Source: Eubacterium sp.
Lineage (GTDB): Bacteria > Bacillota > Clostridia > Lachnospirales > Lachnospiraceae
Assembly: GCA_021769425.1 (NCBI GenBank)
Contig: JAETSX010000036.1
Location: 1 to 37,653 of the forward strand
Length of the DNA: 37,653 nucleotides
Direction of reading: 5' to 3'
The position numbers and the translations under genes are program-made. The notes under the pieces are model-generated. The model worked only from the letters and a program-made list of their open reading frames with translations, made no database searches and was not told the origin of the DNA. This document shows, one piece after another, positions 22,932-31,414 of the stretch; the stretch's first letter is position 1; each line of letters opens with the position of its first letter.

Positions 22932-24134
22932 CTATTTTTGAATGAGATAATCGATCATTTCACAGCCCTTCGCAATATGATGGCTGCTTGCTGCCGCTTC
23001 TTTTTCATTATATTTCCATGTATGTTCCTGAATCCTGCTGCTGTCATACAAAAGATAGGGCACATCATCTCCGGTGTGGGTGCGGATACAGATGGGAGTG
23101 GGATGATCCGGCATAACCAACATGCGGAAATCTTCTCCCGCCTGCTCTAATCCCCGCTTGATGGGCGCAATAACTCGCTCATCCAAAAACTGAATGGCCT
23201 GCACTTTCTTCTCAATGCTGCCCTGATGCCCCATTTCATCCGGCGCTTCCACATGCACATACACAAAATCGCAATTGTCTTTGGTCAGGGCCTCCACGGC
23301 AGCCTTTGCCTTGCCCTCATAGTTGGTGTGAAGCCCGCCGGTTGCCCCGGGAACGGAAATATTTTTCATGGATGCGCCTACGGCAATTCCCTTTAATAAA
23401 TCCACAGCTGACACCATGGCTCCTTTAAGCCCCGTTTTTTCTTCAAAAGAAGACAGAGAGGGCCGGGTGCCTGCCCCCCAGAACCAACAGGAATTGGCCG
23501 GGTGGAGCCCCTGCTTCTTCCGCTCCAGATTGATAGGATGATTAACCAGAATCTCATAGCTTTTCTTCATCATTTCCCGCAGAACGTTATCCTCGGGCAA
23601 ATGCTGTCCAATGGTCTGCCCCAGCACATCATGGGGCTGAACCAAGTTTATCACAGAACCTTTTTCCCAAATGAGAAGATGGCGGTAGCTGGTGCCTGCA
23701 TAAAAATGATAGTTCTCTGTCTCCAGCTCCTTTTTTACCGCCTCCAACAGCGCTGCAGCGTCTTTTGTGGGTATTTCATCAGAACTGTGATCCAGAATCT
23801 TCCGGTCCTCATAATTCTCCTCTTCCTCAGAGAGGGTTACAAGATTGCAGCGCAGGGACACATCATCCTTTTTCATGTCCACGCCGATGCTCAGAGCCTC
23901 CAAGGGAGAACGGCCGGAATAATAAATCTTCGGATCATATCCCAGTACAGACAGATTAGCCGTATCGCTTCCAGGCGACATTCCGTCGGGAATGGTATGC
24001 ACTGTTCCAATTTCTCCTGCTGCCGCAAGCTGATCCATTGCGGGCGTTTTGGCATATTCTAAGGGAGTCATTCCCTGTAACTCTTCCAAAGGACGGTCTG
24101 CCATTCCGTCCCCCAGCACAATCACATATTTCAT
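22932..24134 (-). CDS. ApgM-type phosphomutase homologue, probable homoserine kinase
   Basis: 400 aa, alkaline-phosphatase superfamily. It carries the metal-binding GDGMADRPLEELQGMTPLEYAKTPAMD at the N-terminus, SPGSDTANLSVLGYDP with the nucleophilic Ser, and HVEAPDEMGHQG and MPDHPTPI metal ligands, typical of cofactor-independent phosphoglycerate mutase of the archaeal type. It sits between hom and lysC with gaps of 16 and 14 bp, and no thrB is in the window. Homologues in such operons have been assigned homoserine kinase activity (ThrB2-like), so that role is inferred here. Confidence 0.88.
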   Translation of the reverse strand: MKYVIVLGDGMADRPLEELQGMTPLEYAKTPAMDQLAAAGEIGTVHTIPDGMSPGSDTANLSVLGYDPKIYYSGRSPLEALSIGVDMKKDDVSLRCNLVTLSEEEENYEDRKILDHSSDEIPTKDAAALLEAVKKELETENYHFYAGTSYRHLLIWEKGSVINLVQPHDVLGQTIGQHLPEDNVLREMMKKSYEILVNHPINLERKKQGLHPANSCWFWGAGTRPSLSSFEEKTGLKGAMVSAVDLLKGIAVGASMKNISVPGATGGLHTNYEGKAKAAVEALTKDNCDFVYVHVEAPDEMGHQGSIEKKVQAIQFLDERVIAPIKRGLEQAGEDFRMLVMPDHPTPICIRTHTGDDVPYLLYDSSRIQEHTWKYNEKEAAASSHHIAKGCEMIDYLIQK

Positions 24135-24150
24135 AGGATTCCTTTCTACT

Positions 24151-25353
24151 CTAAACTACGCGAATTCTCTGCAAAATGTTCTTAAGTCCCAGAGCTTTCT
24201 TCCCGTATTCCTCTTCTGACATCACTTCTGTTAAAAAGCCCCTCTCGCCGGCGATTCCTTCTGCCTCTACCCATTCCACCGGGCCGAACTGTCGCTCCAC
24301 CGTCTCTTTCGGTTCCTGGGTTCTTACAAAGAACCGGCTCTTGGCTTTTTTATAGTCCACCAAATCCATTTTCCTGGAACTCCAGGATATCAGAATATTT
24401 GTGTGCAAATGCTTGGCGATATCCACAATATCTGCGACCACTGCGCTTGCCGTGGGGAGCTTCCCTGCGCCGCTTCCGTAAAACATGGCATCGCCCAGTA
24501 CATTTCCATGAACAAAAATTGCATTAAATACGTCATTGACATTGTAAAGAGGATGTTCTTTCGACAAAAGGAACGGTGCAACCATTGCGCAATATCCTTC
24601 CGGCGTCTTCCTGCTGGTTGCCAAAAGCTTGATGACTTTGCCCATTGCTTTGGCATAACGGATATCTGCCGCTGTAATTTTGGTAATTCCTTCGGTATAA
24701 ATTTCTTCAAAATCCACCTGCTGGCCGCACACCAGAGAAGTGAGGATTGCAATCTTCCTGCATGCATCATAGCCCTCAATATCCGCGGTGGGATCTGCTT
24801 CCGCGTATCCTCTGGACTGGGCGTCTTTTAACACATCCTCAAATTCCAGACCTTCAAAGGACATTTTGCTCAGCATATAATTGGTGGTGCCGTTTAAGAT
24901 TCCTGTAATTTCTTCAATCTCATCTGCGGTAAGAGAAGAATTCAGCGGACGGATAATGGGAATTCCGCCGCCTACGCTGGCTTCAAACAGGAAATTAATG
25001 CTCTGTTCTTTGGCGATGGCGATGAGTTCTGCGCCGTGCTTTGCCACCAATGCTTTGTTGGAGGTGGTTACGCTTTTTCCTGCCAGCAATGCCCGCTTCA
25101 CAAATGTATAGGCCGGCTCCACGCCTCCCATGGCTTCCACCACCACCTGCACTTGGGGGTCTTCTGCAATGATGTCATAATCATGCACTACTTTTTCCTC
25201 CATGGGATCTCCCGGAAAATCCCTCAAATCCAAAATATATTTTACTTCAATCTGGTCTCCTGCACGCTTTGCAATGCTCTCCTGATTGGTCTGCAAAACC
25301 TCCACGACGCCGGAGCCTATAGTTCCGTATCCTAAAATTGCAATCTTTATCAT
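24151..25353 (-). CDS. hom: Homoserine dehydrogenase
   Basis: 400 aa from the ATG at 25353, which has GGAGGAAGTT directly upstream; the frame extends to 25395 into tandem repeats and that start is rejected. Reduces aspartate semialdehyde to homoserine. N-terminal NAD(P) motif GYGTIGSG, TSNKALVAKHG, catalytic-domain EASVGGGIPIIRPL, GILNGTTNYMLSKM, EADPTADIEGYDA and a C-terminal ACT-like domain (about 320-400) are visible. First enzyme of the hom-apgM-lysC cluster. Confidence 0.96.
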   Translation of the reverse strand: MIKIAILGYGTIGSGVVEVLQTNQESIAKRAGDQIEVKYILDLRDFPGDPMEEKVVHDYDIIAEDPQVQVVVEAMGGVEPAYTFVKRALLAGKSVTTSNKALVAKHGAELIAIAKEQSINFLFEASVGGGIPIIRPLNSSLTADEIEEITGILNGTTNYMLSKMSFEGLEFEDVLKDAQSRGYAEADPTADIEGYDACRKIAILTSLVCGQQVDFEEIYTEGITKITAADIRYAKAMGKVIKLLATSRKTPEGYCAMVAPFLLSKEHPLYNVNDVFNAIFVHGNVLGDAMFYGSGAGKLPTASAVVADIVDIAKHLHTNILISWSSRKMDLVDYKKAKSRFFVRTQEPKETVERQFGPVEWVEAEGIAGERGFLTEVMSEEEYGKKALGLKNILQRIRVV

Positions 25354-25367
25354 AACTTCCTCCATTC

Positions 25368-25533
25368 TGATGCTTTTCATCTGAGTATTATTCAATCATA
25401 CATCCCACTCTGATGCTTTCCGTCTGATATCATAAATCATACATCTCACTCTGATGCTTCCCGTCTGATATCATAAATCATACATCCCATTCTGATGCTT
25501 TCCATCTGATATCATAAATCATACATCCCATTC
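25368..25533. repeat. 41-bp tandem repeat between the ACT-domain gene and hom
   Basis: Four units; CTGATGCTT(T/C)(T/C)C recurs at 25368, 25410, 25451 and 25492 (41-42 bp), with ATATCATAAATCATACATCC inside. The array fills nearly the whole gap and ends at the hom SD. Confidence 0.88.
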
Positions 25534-25535
25534 TG

Positions 25536-25979
25536 TCACTCTCTGGCCAATATTTTTAAATAATGAATCCCTTCCTGCTGCTCAATATTTTCCACCATCT
25601 GGGACACATTTCCCGTATCCGGCAGCACATCCACACTCAAGGTCAAAGATGCAACCCCGTTCACCGGAATGCTCTGATGGATGGTAAGAATGTTTGCATG
25701 AAAATCCGCCACAATCCCCAGCACCCGGGACAACAGCCCCGGCTCATCATCCATCTGCATTACCATGGTAATGGTCTTGCCTCTGGCATTGTCATGGAAT
25801 GGAAAAATATCATCTTTATACTTGTAAAAAGAGCTGCGGCTGATGCCCACCATATCTGTGGCTTCCTGCACCGATTCTGCCCGCTCTGATTCCAGAAGTT
25901 TCTTTGCTTCCACCACTTTCAGCAAAACTTCCGGAACAGCCTTTTTCTTCAAAACAAAATATTTTGTCTTCTCTTCCAT
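25536..25979 (-). CDS. ACT domain-containing protein (UPF0735 / PheB-like)
   Basis: 147 aa from the ATG at 25979, preceded by GGAGGAGAAA; a long N-terminal extension of the frame lacks homology and is rejected. An N-terminal helix-turn-helix-like part (VPEVLLKVVEAKKLLESERAESVQEATDMVGISRSSFYKYKD) is followed by an ACT domain (TITMVMQMDDEPGLLSRVLGIVADFHANILTIHQ). This layout is UPF0735, often next to hom, and is thought to sense an amino acid. It leads the threonine cluster. Confidence 0.9.
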   Translation of the reverse strand: MEEKTKYFVLKKKAVPEVLLKVVEAKKLLESERAESVQEATDMVGISRSSFYKYKDDIFPFHDNARGKTITMVMQMDDEPGLLSRVLGIVADFHANILTIHQSIPVNGVASLTLSVDVLPDTGNVSQMVENIEQQEGIHYLKILARE

Positions 25980-26121
25980 TTTCTCCTCCGGTCCGCTGCT
26001 CATTTGTCCGGCTATCGTTGGTCTGCAGAACACATTTGCCTTCACAGCATCAATACTTTTCAGCTCTGCCCTGATGGCCTCTTCTGTGTGCCTGTCAAAT
26101 ACATCTGTATCCACAGAGAAG

Positions 26122-26150
26122 ATATTAGCATATTTATTTTCTGAATGCAA
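26122..26150 (-). promoter_or_regulatory. Promoter of the ACT-hom-apgM-lysC operon
   Basis: Minus-strand -35 TTGCAT (26145-26150) and -10 TAATAT (26122-26127), 17-bp spacer. A leader of about 135 nt follows, in which CTTCTCTGTG can pair with CACAGAAGAG. No T-box signature was found. Confidence 0.55.
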
Positions 26151-26157
26151 CCTCTTT

Positions 26158-26763
26158 TTAAAATTTTCTGCTTCCGCCGCTGCTGCTGCGCCCGCCGGCC
26201 CCTGTGTGCACCGTACTCTTTCCTCCGCTGTCGCCGGAACTTTCCTTCTGGATATGCCTGTGGGTGACAAACTGATTCACGAAATGATCTTCCGTTTTCT
26301 CAAGGCAGACGCTTCCGTTTTTCTCAATAGGATATTGATAACTGCCGGACTTGAAGCGGTATGCTCCGATAATCCCTCCTGCAGTAATTCCTCCTGCTGC
26401 AAGCGCTGCAATCCCCGCAAGTAAAATCTCCAATCTGCTGATTCCCCTGTGTTCCTGACGATAGTTTGTCACTTTGCCGGTATCTTCAGTTGTATAGGCC
26501 ATAATATCCCATCCGGTGGTCTCTTCCAGCTCTGCAAGCTGCTGCTTAAGCTCTTCAGATTCCTCTTTTGTCAGAAGAGCCGCATTATCTGCAAACTGTA
26601 GATTCACTTCCTCTTTGCCGGGTACGTTCGGATTCCCTTTTGACAGAAACTGCGGGGCTTTTGAAATTTCTGGATTTTCCCGGGCTTGCAGGGAAAGTTC
26701 AGGAACCAGCAAGCAGCATATCAGTATCAGAAGTATCCCCCGTCTATGTATTTTTTTCCTCAT
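26158..26763 (-). CDS. TPM-domain-like membrane protein, shortened
   Basis: 201 aa from the ATG at 26763, overlapping the upstream stop as ATGA. N-terminal signal sequence (IHRRGILLILICCLLVPELSLQA), then the beginning of a TPM domain (FADNAALLTKEESEELKQQLAELEETTGWDIMAYTT), which stops early: the usual middle of the TPM fold is missing and the chain jumps to a membrane helix (LEILLAGIAALAAGGITAGG) and a tail ending GAGGRSSSGGSRKF. This matches the layout of TPM proteins such as YdjH with an internal in-frame deletion. Part of a ydjGHI-like module. Confidence 0.7.
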   Translation of the reverse strand: MRKKIHRRGILLILICCLLVPELSLQARENPEISKAPQFLSKGNPNVPGKEEVNLQFADNAALLTKEESEELKQQLAELEETTGWDIMAYTTEDTGKVTNYRQEHRGISRLEILLAGIAALAAGGITAGGIIGAYRFKSGSYQYPIEKNGSVCLEKTEDHFVNQFVTHRHIQKESSGDSGGKSTVHTGAGGRSSSGGSRKF

Positions 26764-27544
26764 ATCAGAAAGCCTCCTGCCAGTCCAAGGACAAATACCG
26801 CCAGGAACACAAGCCCGCTGACCGCCCACACCTTTTTATAATCAACCGGAAGCTCTCCGCATACTTTCCCATTCTGCCCGTTCATGGAATAGTAATACAT
26901 TTTGCCGTCCCTGCCCTGATAAGTAACGGTCCACACCGGAAGCAGCACATATTCCCAGTGTTCTCTTCTGCAGTTCAAACGGCAGTTTTTCACTGCTACA
27001 GAATGATAGCCTTTCACCGTTTCCCGAAGGAGACGCTTTCCGTATTCTTCTGCTTCCCTCTTCACGCCGTTTTCCAGTTCTGCCCGTTCCATGTCCCTTT
27101 TTTCTGCTAAAAATCCGGATAAGTAACTCATCTGAAAATCCCGGATATGATTCACATCATAGGGCAGAACCCCCTGAGCCAGTTTCCCGTTGGCTTTACT
27201 TAAAGCATTCCTGGTAAACAGAAAGACGCTGCTGTGGTTTCTTCTGTCACTATTTCCGCACCGCAGCTTGGGCAGTAATATATGCTGCCTGCTTCTTCCT
27301 GCGGAACATGGGCATTCTCCGGATTCTCCGCCATCCGGGCATGGGCATTCTCCGCATTTTCCGAATTCTTCCCTTTCGAACCATTGGCGATTTTCCGGTT
27401 TTCCTCTTCTGCTTCCGGCTGGAGCCGGTTCATTTCCTCCTGAGAAAACGCAGAAGCACAGTATTCGCACCTGTACCTCTGCGTTCTTGGATCAAATACC
27501 AGCTCGCCGTCACAATTGGGACATTTATAACTGACAACTGCCAT
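26760..27544 (-). pseudogene. YdjG-like zinc-ribbon membrane protein, internally deleted and frameshifted
   Basis: The first part (27544 to about 27215) encodes MAVVSYKCPNCDGELVFDP, two CxxC zinc ribbons and ends CPSCGAEIVTEETTAASFC, then goes out of frame. A second frame continues with TRNALSKANGKLAQGVLPYD, RDFQMSYLSGFLAEKRDMERAELE, WEYVLLPVWTVTYQ and a C-terminal membrane helix. From memory, intact relatives have over 100 residues between these parts. The gene therefore seems to carry an out-of-frame internal deletion near 27215. SD AAGGAG precedes the start. Confidence 0.78.
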
Positions 27545-27585
27545 TTGTATTCTCCTTACGCTGATAAAACCTCACTTCACAGAAA

Positions 27586-28824
27586 TTACTGCACTGGTTT
27601 CGGCGCACCGCAATCAGAACAGAATTTGCCGTTATTTACATGGCCGCAGCTGCAGGTCCAAGTTCCTGTTTGCTTGGGCTGAGCTTTTCCGCATTCTGGG
27701 CAGAATCTGCCGCTGTTTTGCGCACCGCATTCACAGGTCCAATCTACCGGTGAACTGCCCATATTCTGGTTTGGATGGAACTGTGTTGCATCGGGATTCT
27801 GCATGTTCAGGCTTTGCTGCATATTCTGGTTCTGCATCTGCATTTGCTGCATATTAGCTGCAGAAGCCGCAGACATTGCGCTGCCGCCGGCCTGCAGCCC
27901 CAGACCCATTCCCATAAATCCGGCCATGGCGCCGTTGGCATTTGAGCCTGCCGCCTCCATTCCCCTTGCCATATGACCCTGCAGATAGCCTTCCCGCACC
28001 AACGGGTCACCAAGCATAGCGCCTTCATTGCGCATATTAATCAGTTCCTTCGATTTCTCATCATAGGAAACACTGGCAATTCCCACTGCCTGGATCTCCA
28101 TGCCCCGCATACGGTTCCAATCTTCGTCCAGGGTATCTGCCATGTATTTGCCAAGCTCCCTGCTCTTCGACGCCACATGGGAAATGCGGATTCCGTCTGC
28201 GGACATTTGATTAATCGCAGACTGGAGGGCTTCTAAGAATTCGGCAAGATACTGTTCATTGATATCCTCAATCTCCACCTGCCCGGCATTTCTTGGAATC
28301 ACTTCCACATAAAACCGGATAGGATCTGTAATCTTGATGGAATACGTACCGTGTGCCCTCAAAAACAATTCCGCGTTGTAAAAATTATCAAAATAGTTGA
28401 CCGGATTTCTGGTTCCGAATTTAATCCCCTTGATTTCCTGTAAATTGATATAAAATACTTTCTGCTTCGCCGGCGTCTGTCCGCCGAATTTAATCCGGCT
28501 GAAAGATTCTTTCACTGTATCCTTTAACTGTCCGTTAAACAGGGAGGGCAGGGAAGAATTGTCCACCTTATAATATCCCGGCTCTGCCGTATAATCAATT
28601 ACTTTCCCGCCGTCCACCAACATCATAAACTGGTTGTCGTATACATGGATGACGGAGCCGTTGCTTACAGTATCTTCCGTTCCTTTCCGATTCTGCCCGT
28701 TTCTGGTCTTTACTCCTCTGGTAAAAACAGTCCTCTCCCCCATGTCGTCCGGTTCATAAACTTCCAGCCACTGGTCTGCAAGACTGCCGGACACTGCCTG
28801 TGCCGCTGCTCTGATAATTCCCAT
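27586..28824 (-). CDS. SPFH domain protein with C-terminal zinc ribbons (YdjI-like)
   Basis: 412 aa. An N-terminal to central SPFH-type domain (about 20-290; FTRGVKTRNGQ, YYKVDNSSLPSLFNG, RAHGTYSIKITDP, WNRMRGMEIQAVGIASVSYD), then a Gly/Ala and Met/Gln-rich linker (about 300-350), then two CxC-x(n)-CxxC zinc ribbons (TCECGAQNSGRFCPECG, TCSCGHVNNGKFCSDCG). B. subtilis YdjI has this layout and is recruited to the membrane by YdjG/YdjH in envelope stress. SD GGAGAGATCAAA. Its likely partners downstream are degenerate. Confidence 0.88.
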   Translation of the reverse strand: MGIIRAAAQAVSGSLADQWLEVYEPDDMGERTVFTRGVKTRNGQNRKGTEDTVSNGSVIHVYDNQFMMLVDGGKVIDYTAEPGYYKVDNSSLPSLFNGQLKDTVKESFSRIKFGGQTPAKQKVFYINLQEIKGIKFGTRNPVNYFDNFYNAELFLRAHGTYSIKITDPIRFYVEVIPRNAGQVEIEDINEQYLAEFLEALQSAINQMSADGIRISHVASKSRELGKYMADTLDEDWNRMRGMEIQAVGIASVSYDEKSKELINMRNEGAMLGDPLVREGYLQGHMARGMEAAGSNANGAMAGFMGMGLGLQAGGSAMSAASAANMQQMQMQNQNMQQSLNMQNPDATQFHPNQNMGSSPVDWTCECGAQNSGRFCPECGKAQPKQTGTWTCSCGHVNNGKFCSDCGAPKPVQ

Positions 28825-28860
28825 TTTGATCTCTCCTGCATTTTAAGGCACGCTCTAGCG

Positions 28861-28977
28861 CTAAACGAACTTTGATTTGTGATCCAAAACTGCATTTTCC
28901 TCTTTATTTACAGCTTTAATCACATAGAAATCAGCCAGCGTTTCCAACAGCATCTCTCTCTTCTCTTCCACTGTCAT
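28861..28977 (-). CDS. Possible small ORF downstream of prfB
   Basis: 38 codons from the ATG at 28977 (MTVEEKREMLLETLADFYVIK...HKSKFV). The frame is open a little further upstream, and AGGAGG overlaps the prfB stop codon, so initiation at a CTG or TTG a few codons earlier is conceivable. The amphipathic, charged composition looks protein-like. The product is unrecognised. Confidence 0.4.
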   Translation of the reverse strand: MTVEEKREMLLETLADFYVIKAVNKEENAVLDHKSKFV

Positions 28978-28996
28978 ATCCCGCAATGCCTCCAGT

Positions 28997-30119
28997 TTAG
29001 TCCTCCTGTGCCTTCCCAAGGCTTTTCCATTTCAGATAAGCATTGATAAACAAATCCAGTTTCCCATCCATCACGCTGTCTACGTTCCCAGTCTCCGCAT
29101 TAGTGCGGTGATCTTTTACCATAGTGTAGGGCTGCATAACATAAGATCGGATCTGGTTGCCCCATCCGATTTCCGTCACCTCTCCCCGGATATCTGCCGC
29201 TTTTTTCTCATTCTCTTCCTGTTTTAACAGATACAATTTGGCCTTTAACATCTGCATGGCCTTGTCTTTGTTCATGTGCTGGGACCGTTCGTTCTGGCAC
29301 TGCACCACAATTCCGGTGGGCAGATGGGTAATGCGGATAGCGGAAGAGGTCTTGTTGATATGCTGCCCGCCGGCTCCGCTGGATCGGTAGGTGTCAATCC
29401 TCAGCTCATCATCTTTAATCTCAATATCCAGATCCTTCTCAATATCCGGCATCACGTCACAGGAGGCAAAGGAAGTCTGCCGCTTGCCTGCCGCATTAAA
29501 GGGAGAAATCCGTACCAGCCGGTGAACGCCCTTTTCTGATTTCAGGTAACCGTAGGCATTCTCTCCCCGCACCTCGAAGGTAATGGATTTAATGCCTGCT
29601 TCTTCTCCGTCCAGAGAGTCCAGCACTTCCACGTCAAATCCCTTGTCTTCCGCCCACCGTTTGTACATCCGGTAAAGCATGGAATTCCAGTCGCAAGATT
29701 CGGTTCCGCCCGCCCCTGCATGGAGGGATACGATGGCATTTTCCGTATCATATTCGCCGGACAAAAGGGTTTTGATTCGGATATTTTCAAAAATTTCTTC
29801 AAATTCCTGTAAGGATTCTTCGATTTCCGGAATCAGGGAAGCGTCGTTTTCTTCATAGCCCATTTCCAGCAATGTTTCAATATCCTCGTACTGGCCGGTT
29901 AATTTGGCATATGTCTCCACATCATCCTTTAAACTTTTCAGTTCTTTCATTTTTACCTGGGAAAGTTCTGTGTTGTCCCAAAAATCCGGGGCTTCCATTT
30001 CCCGTTCTAATTCCTGGATTTTCTTTTCTTTATTTGCCAGGTTAAAGTGAATCCCTCACTTCCACTAATGGTCCTTTGTATGCGTTCAAAGTTGTTTTGA
30101 ACTGGTCTAATTCTACCAT
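28997..30119 (-). CDS. prfB: Peptide chain release factor 2, with programmed +1 frameshift
   Basis: The first 25 codons (30119 to 30045, MVELDQFKTTLNAYKG...VRDSL) end at TAA 30044-30042. Slipping +1 on CTT restores the frame as NLANKEKKIQELEREMEAPDFW and gives a 373-aa protein. RF2 identity is shown by the tripeptide SPF (RISPFNAAGKRQTSF) and the catalytic GGQ (SGAGGQHINKTSSAIR). AGGG lies shortly upstream of the CTT. The slip site is CTT TAA C, whereas the normal bacterial site is CTT TGA C. SD AAGGTG precedes the ATG. Confidence 0.95.
30041..30054 (-). promoter_or_regulatory. prfB recoding site (AGGG...CTT TAA C)
   Basis: Minus strand AGGGATTCACTTTAAC: an SD-like AGGG, the slippery CTT and an in-frame TAA followed by C. 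The frame arithmetic supports a +1 slip of exactly one T. Confidence 0.85.
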
Positions 30120-30161
30120 TGTGTCACCTTCTTTCTGAAATATAATATATGCTCAAGGGAT

Positions 30162-30190
30162 ATTATACGGGTTTCCCCGGGGATCGTCAA
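30162..30190 (-). promoter_or_regulatory. prfB promoter
   Basis: Minus-strand -35 TTGACG (30185-30190) and consensus -10 TATAAT (30162-30167), 17-bp spacer, about 43 bp upstream of the start codon. Confidence 0.85.
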
Positions 30191-30448
30191 TGGGAAACCA
30201 TAAACCGAATAAAAAGGCGGTGGCTGTGTGGGCATGAGCGAGCGCATATTGGCTGCTCCCAATTTTTTATCAGATTTTCCGGAACCTGATTGAAAACCAA
30301 TGTTTCCCTTGTTTTCCGCATACTGCTGATATAAAATAAAGAAAAAAGGATACCGGCATAAGAAGGAACGCAGCAGGTTGATAACACTGATCCCCTGGAT
30401 CCGGAAGCAGCTTCAATATGGAAAAGCCCTGAAAGGAAGTAATGATAT
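30191..30448. other. Intergenic region between prfB and the acetyltransferase
   Basis: About 260 bases with no supported gene; short ORFs here have no SD and no recognisable product. An AAAGGAAG SD for the downstream gene is at about 30432-30439. Confidence 0.5.
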
Positions 30449-30997
30449 ATGATATATTTGGAAACGGAACGTTTGATTCTGAGGGATTACCAGGAAAATG
30501 ATTTTAACGAATATTATCGGCTAAAAACAGATCCCAAAACCATGTATTATTTGCAGGATATACAATTAATTACCAAAGAAGAAGCATATAAAGATTTCCA
30601 TGAGGTTTTGGCTGATATGTCAAGATCTGACAGAAAGTATTATTTTATGCATACTGAATTAAAAGATTCACATGAGCAGGTTGGAAGCGTTGGATATACG
30701 GTAACAGCGGATACTCCTGTTGGAAAAATTGTCGGCGCCGGGTATTTCATTTATCCAAAGTTCTGGGGAAAAGGATATACAACCGAAGCGTTTCAAAGAG
30801 TATTAGAGTTTGCATTTTCTGAGAACAATGTATACAGAGTATCTACAGGATGTCTGGCTGAGAATATAGGTTCTGAAAGAGTAATGCGAAAATGCGGCTT
30901 GATAAAGGAAGCGGAACATATTGATTATGAATGGCACGACGGAAAAATGAAAACACGATTAGAATATCGGTTATTAAAAAGAGAATGGGCCAAATAA
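30449..30997 (+). CDS. GNAT family N-acetyltransferase (RimJ/RimL-like)
   Basis: 182 aa. Starts LETERLILRDYQENDFNEYY, as in the RimJ/RimL-type Acetyltransf_3 group, with the acetyl-CoA loop PKFWGKGYTTEAFQRVLEFAF (about 109-129) and C-terminal NIGSERVMRKCGLIKEAEH. The substrate cannot be inferred. AAAGGAAG lies upstream of the ATG. AT-richer than the genes to its left. Confidence 0.88.
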   Translation: MIYLETERLILRDYQENDFNEYYRLKTDPKTMYYLQDIQLITKEEAYKDFHEVLADMSRSDRKYYFMHTELKDSHEQVGSVGYTVTADTPVGKIVGAGYFIYPKFWGKGYTTEAFQRVLEFAFSENNVYRVSTGCLAENIGSERVMRKCGLIKEAEHIDYEWHDGKMKTRLEYRLLKREWAK

Positions 30998-31065
30998 CTG
31001 CCTCCCTTTAAATGATCCGCAGGCAAAAACGGGCGGCGCTGCCAAAGACAGCAAAGCCCCTTCAT

Positions 31066-31093
31066 CCAGCCGCCTTTTGGTTCGGCTGGTTTC
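31066..31093 (+). terminator. Possible terminator after the acetyltransferase gene
   Basis: CCAGCCG (31066-31072) and CGGCTGG (31083-31089) form a 7-bp stem around a 10-nt loop, followed by TTT. The T-tract is short. An alternative larger pairing with GGCGGC upstream is possible. Confidence 0.4.
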
Positions 31094-31113
31094 GGTATCT
31101 CTGCATACTGATC

Positions 31114-31324
31114 ATGCTCCGGTAATTAAATATCGCAGCATCTTGCCCGCCCAAACCTCCATCTGCTGCGTTGGCCTGCACTCCGTTTCGGTCCGTGCTG
31201 AATGCGTGCCGCTGGCACACAGCCCCATCAATTGCTGTAGCGCCGGCCATGGCTCAATCTTCTGTCTTGTATATAAAGCTGTGTTCTGCGCAATCTGCTA
31301 CGTTATTTCCCCGCCGGAGTAATA
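31114..31324. repeat. Dispersed palindromic element, copy C
   Basis: Left end GCTCCGGTAATTAAATATCG and right end CCCCGCCGGAGTAATA are inverted relative to each other. CCATCTGC(T/C)(G/A)CGTTG and CATCAATTGCTGTAGC lie inside, in the same order as in the 33481-33665 copy. Confidence 0.6.
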
Positions 31325-31414
31325 CCATGCGAATGTTGCAGTTTACATAACCTTATATGCTACACTGTTCACTTTTTGAGGTAATGCTGCTAAATAATTG
31401 TCATTATATGTACC

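Larger units (their letters stand above)
30998..31414. other. Intergenic region with hairpin and MITE-like repeat
   Basis: No gene is supported. It contains a hairpin (31066-31093) after the acetyltransferase gene and a copy of the palindromic repeat (31114-31324). Confidence 0.6.

Noticed and set aside
25368-25533. Regular about 41-bp repeats considered as a CRISPR array
   Set aside because: The whole unit repeats without unique spacers, and no cas genes are present. The same applies to the other tandem arrays.
25980-26121. Possible T-box or lysine riboswitch ahead of the threonine operon
   Set aside because: No T-box consensus (GGTGG with ACCGCG) or lysine aptamer blocks were found; only a simple 10-bp pairing is visible.
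25980-26270. N-terminal extension of the ACT-domain protein frame
   Set aside because: It has no homology-like content, overlaps the TPM gene and the promoter, and a strong SD with ATG at 25979 gives the normal protein.
27200-27470. Programmed frameshift joining the two halves of the YdjG-like gene
   Set aside because: The halves are not adjacent in the family; a long segment is missing between them, so deletion explains the frame change better than recoding.
30187-30387. Minus-strand ORF upstream of prfB
   Set aside because: It overlaps the prfB promoter, has no SD and no protein-like pattern.
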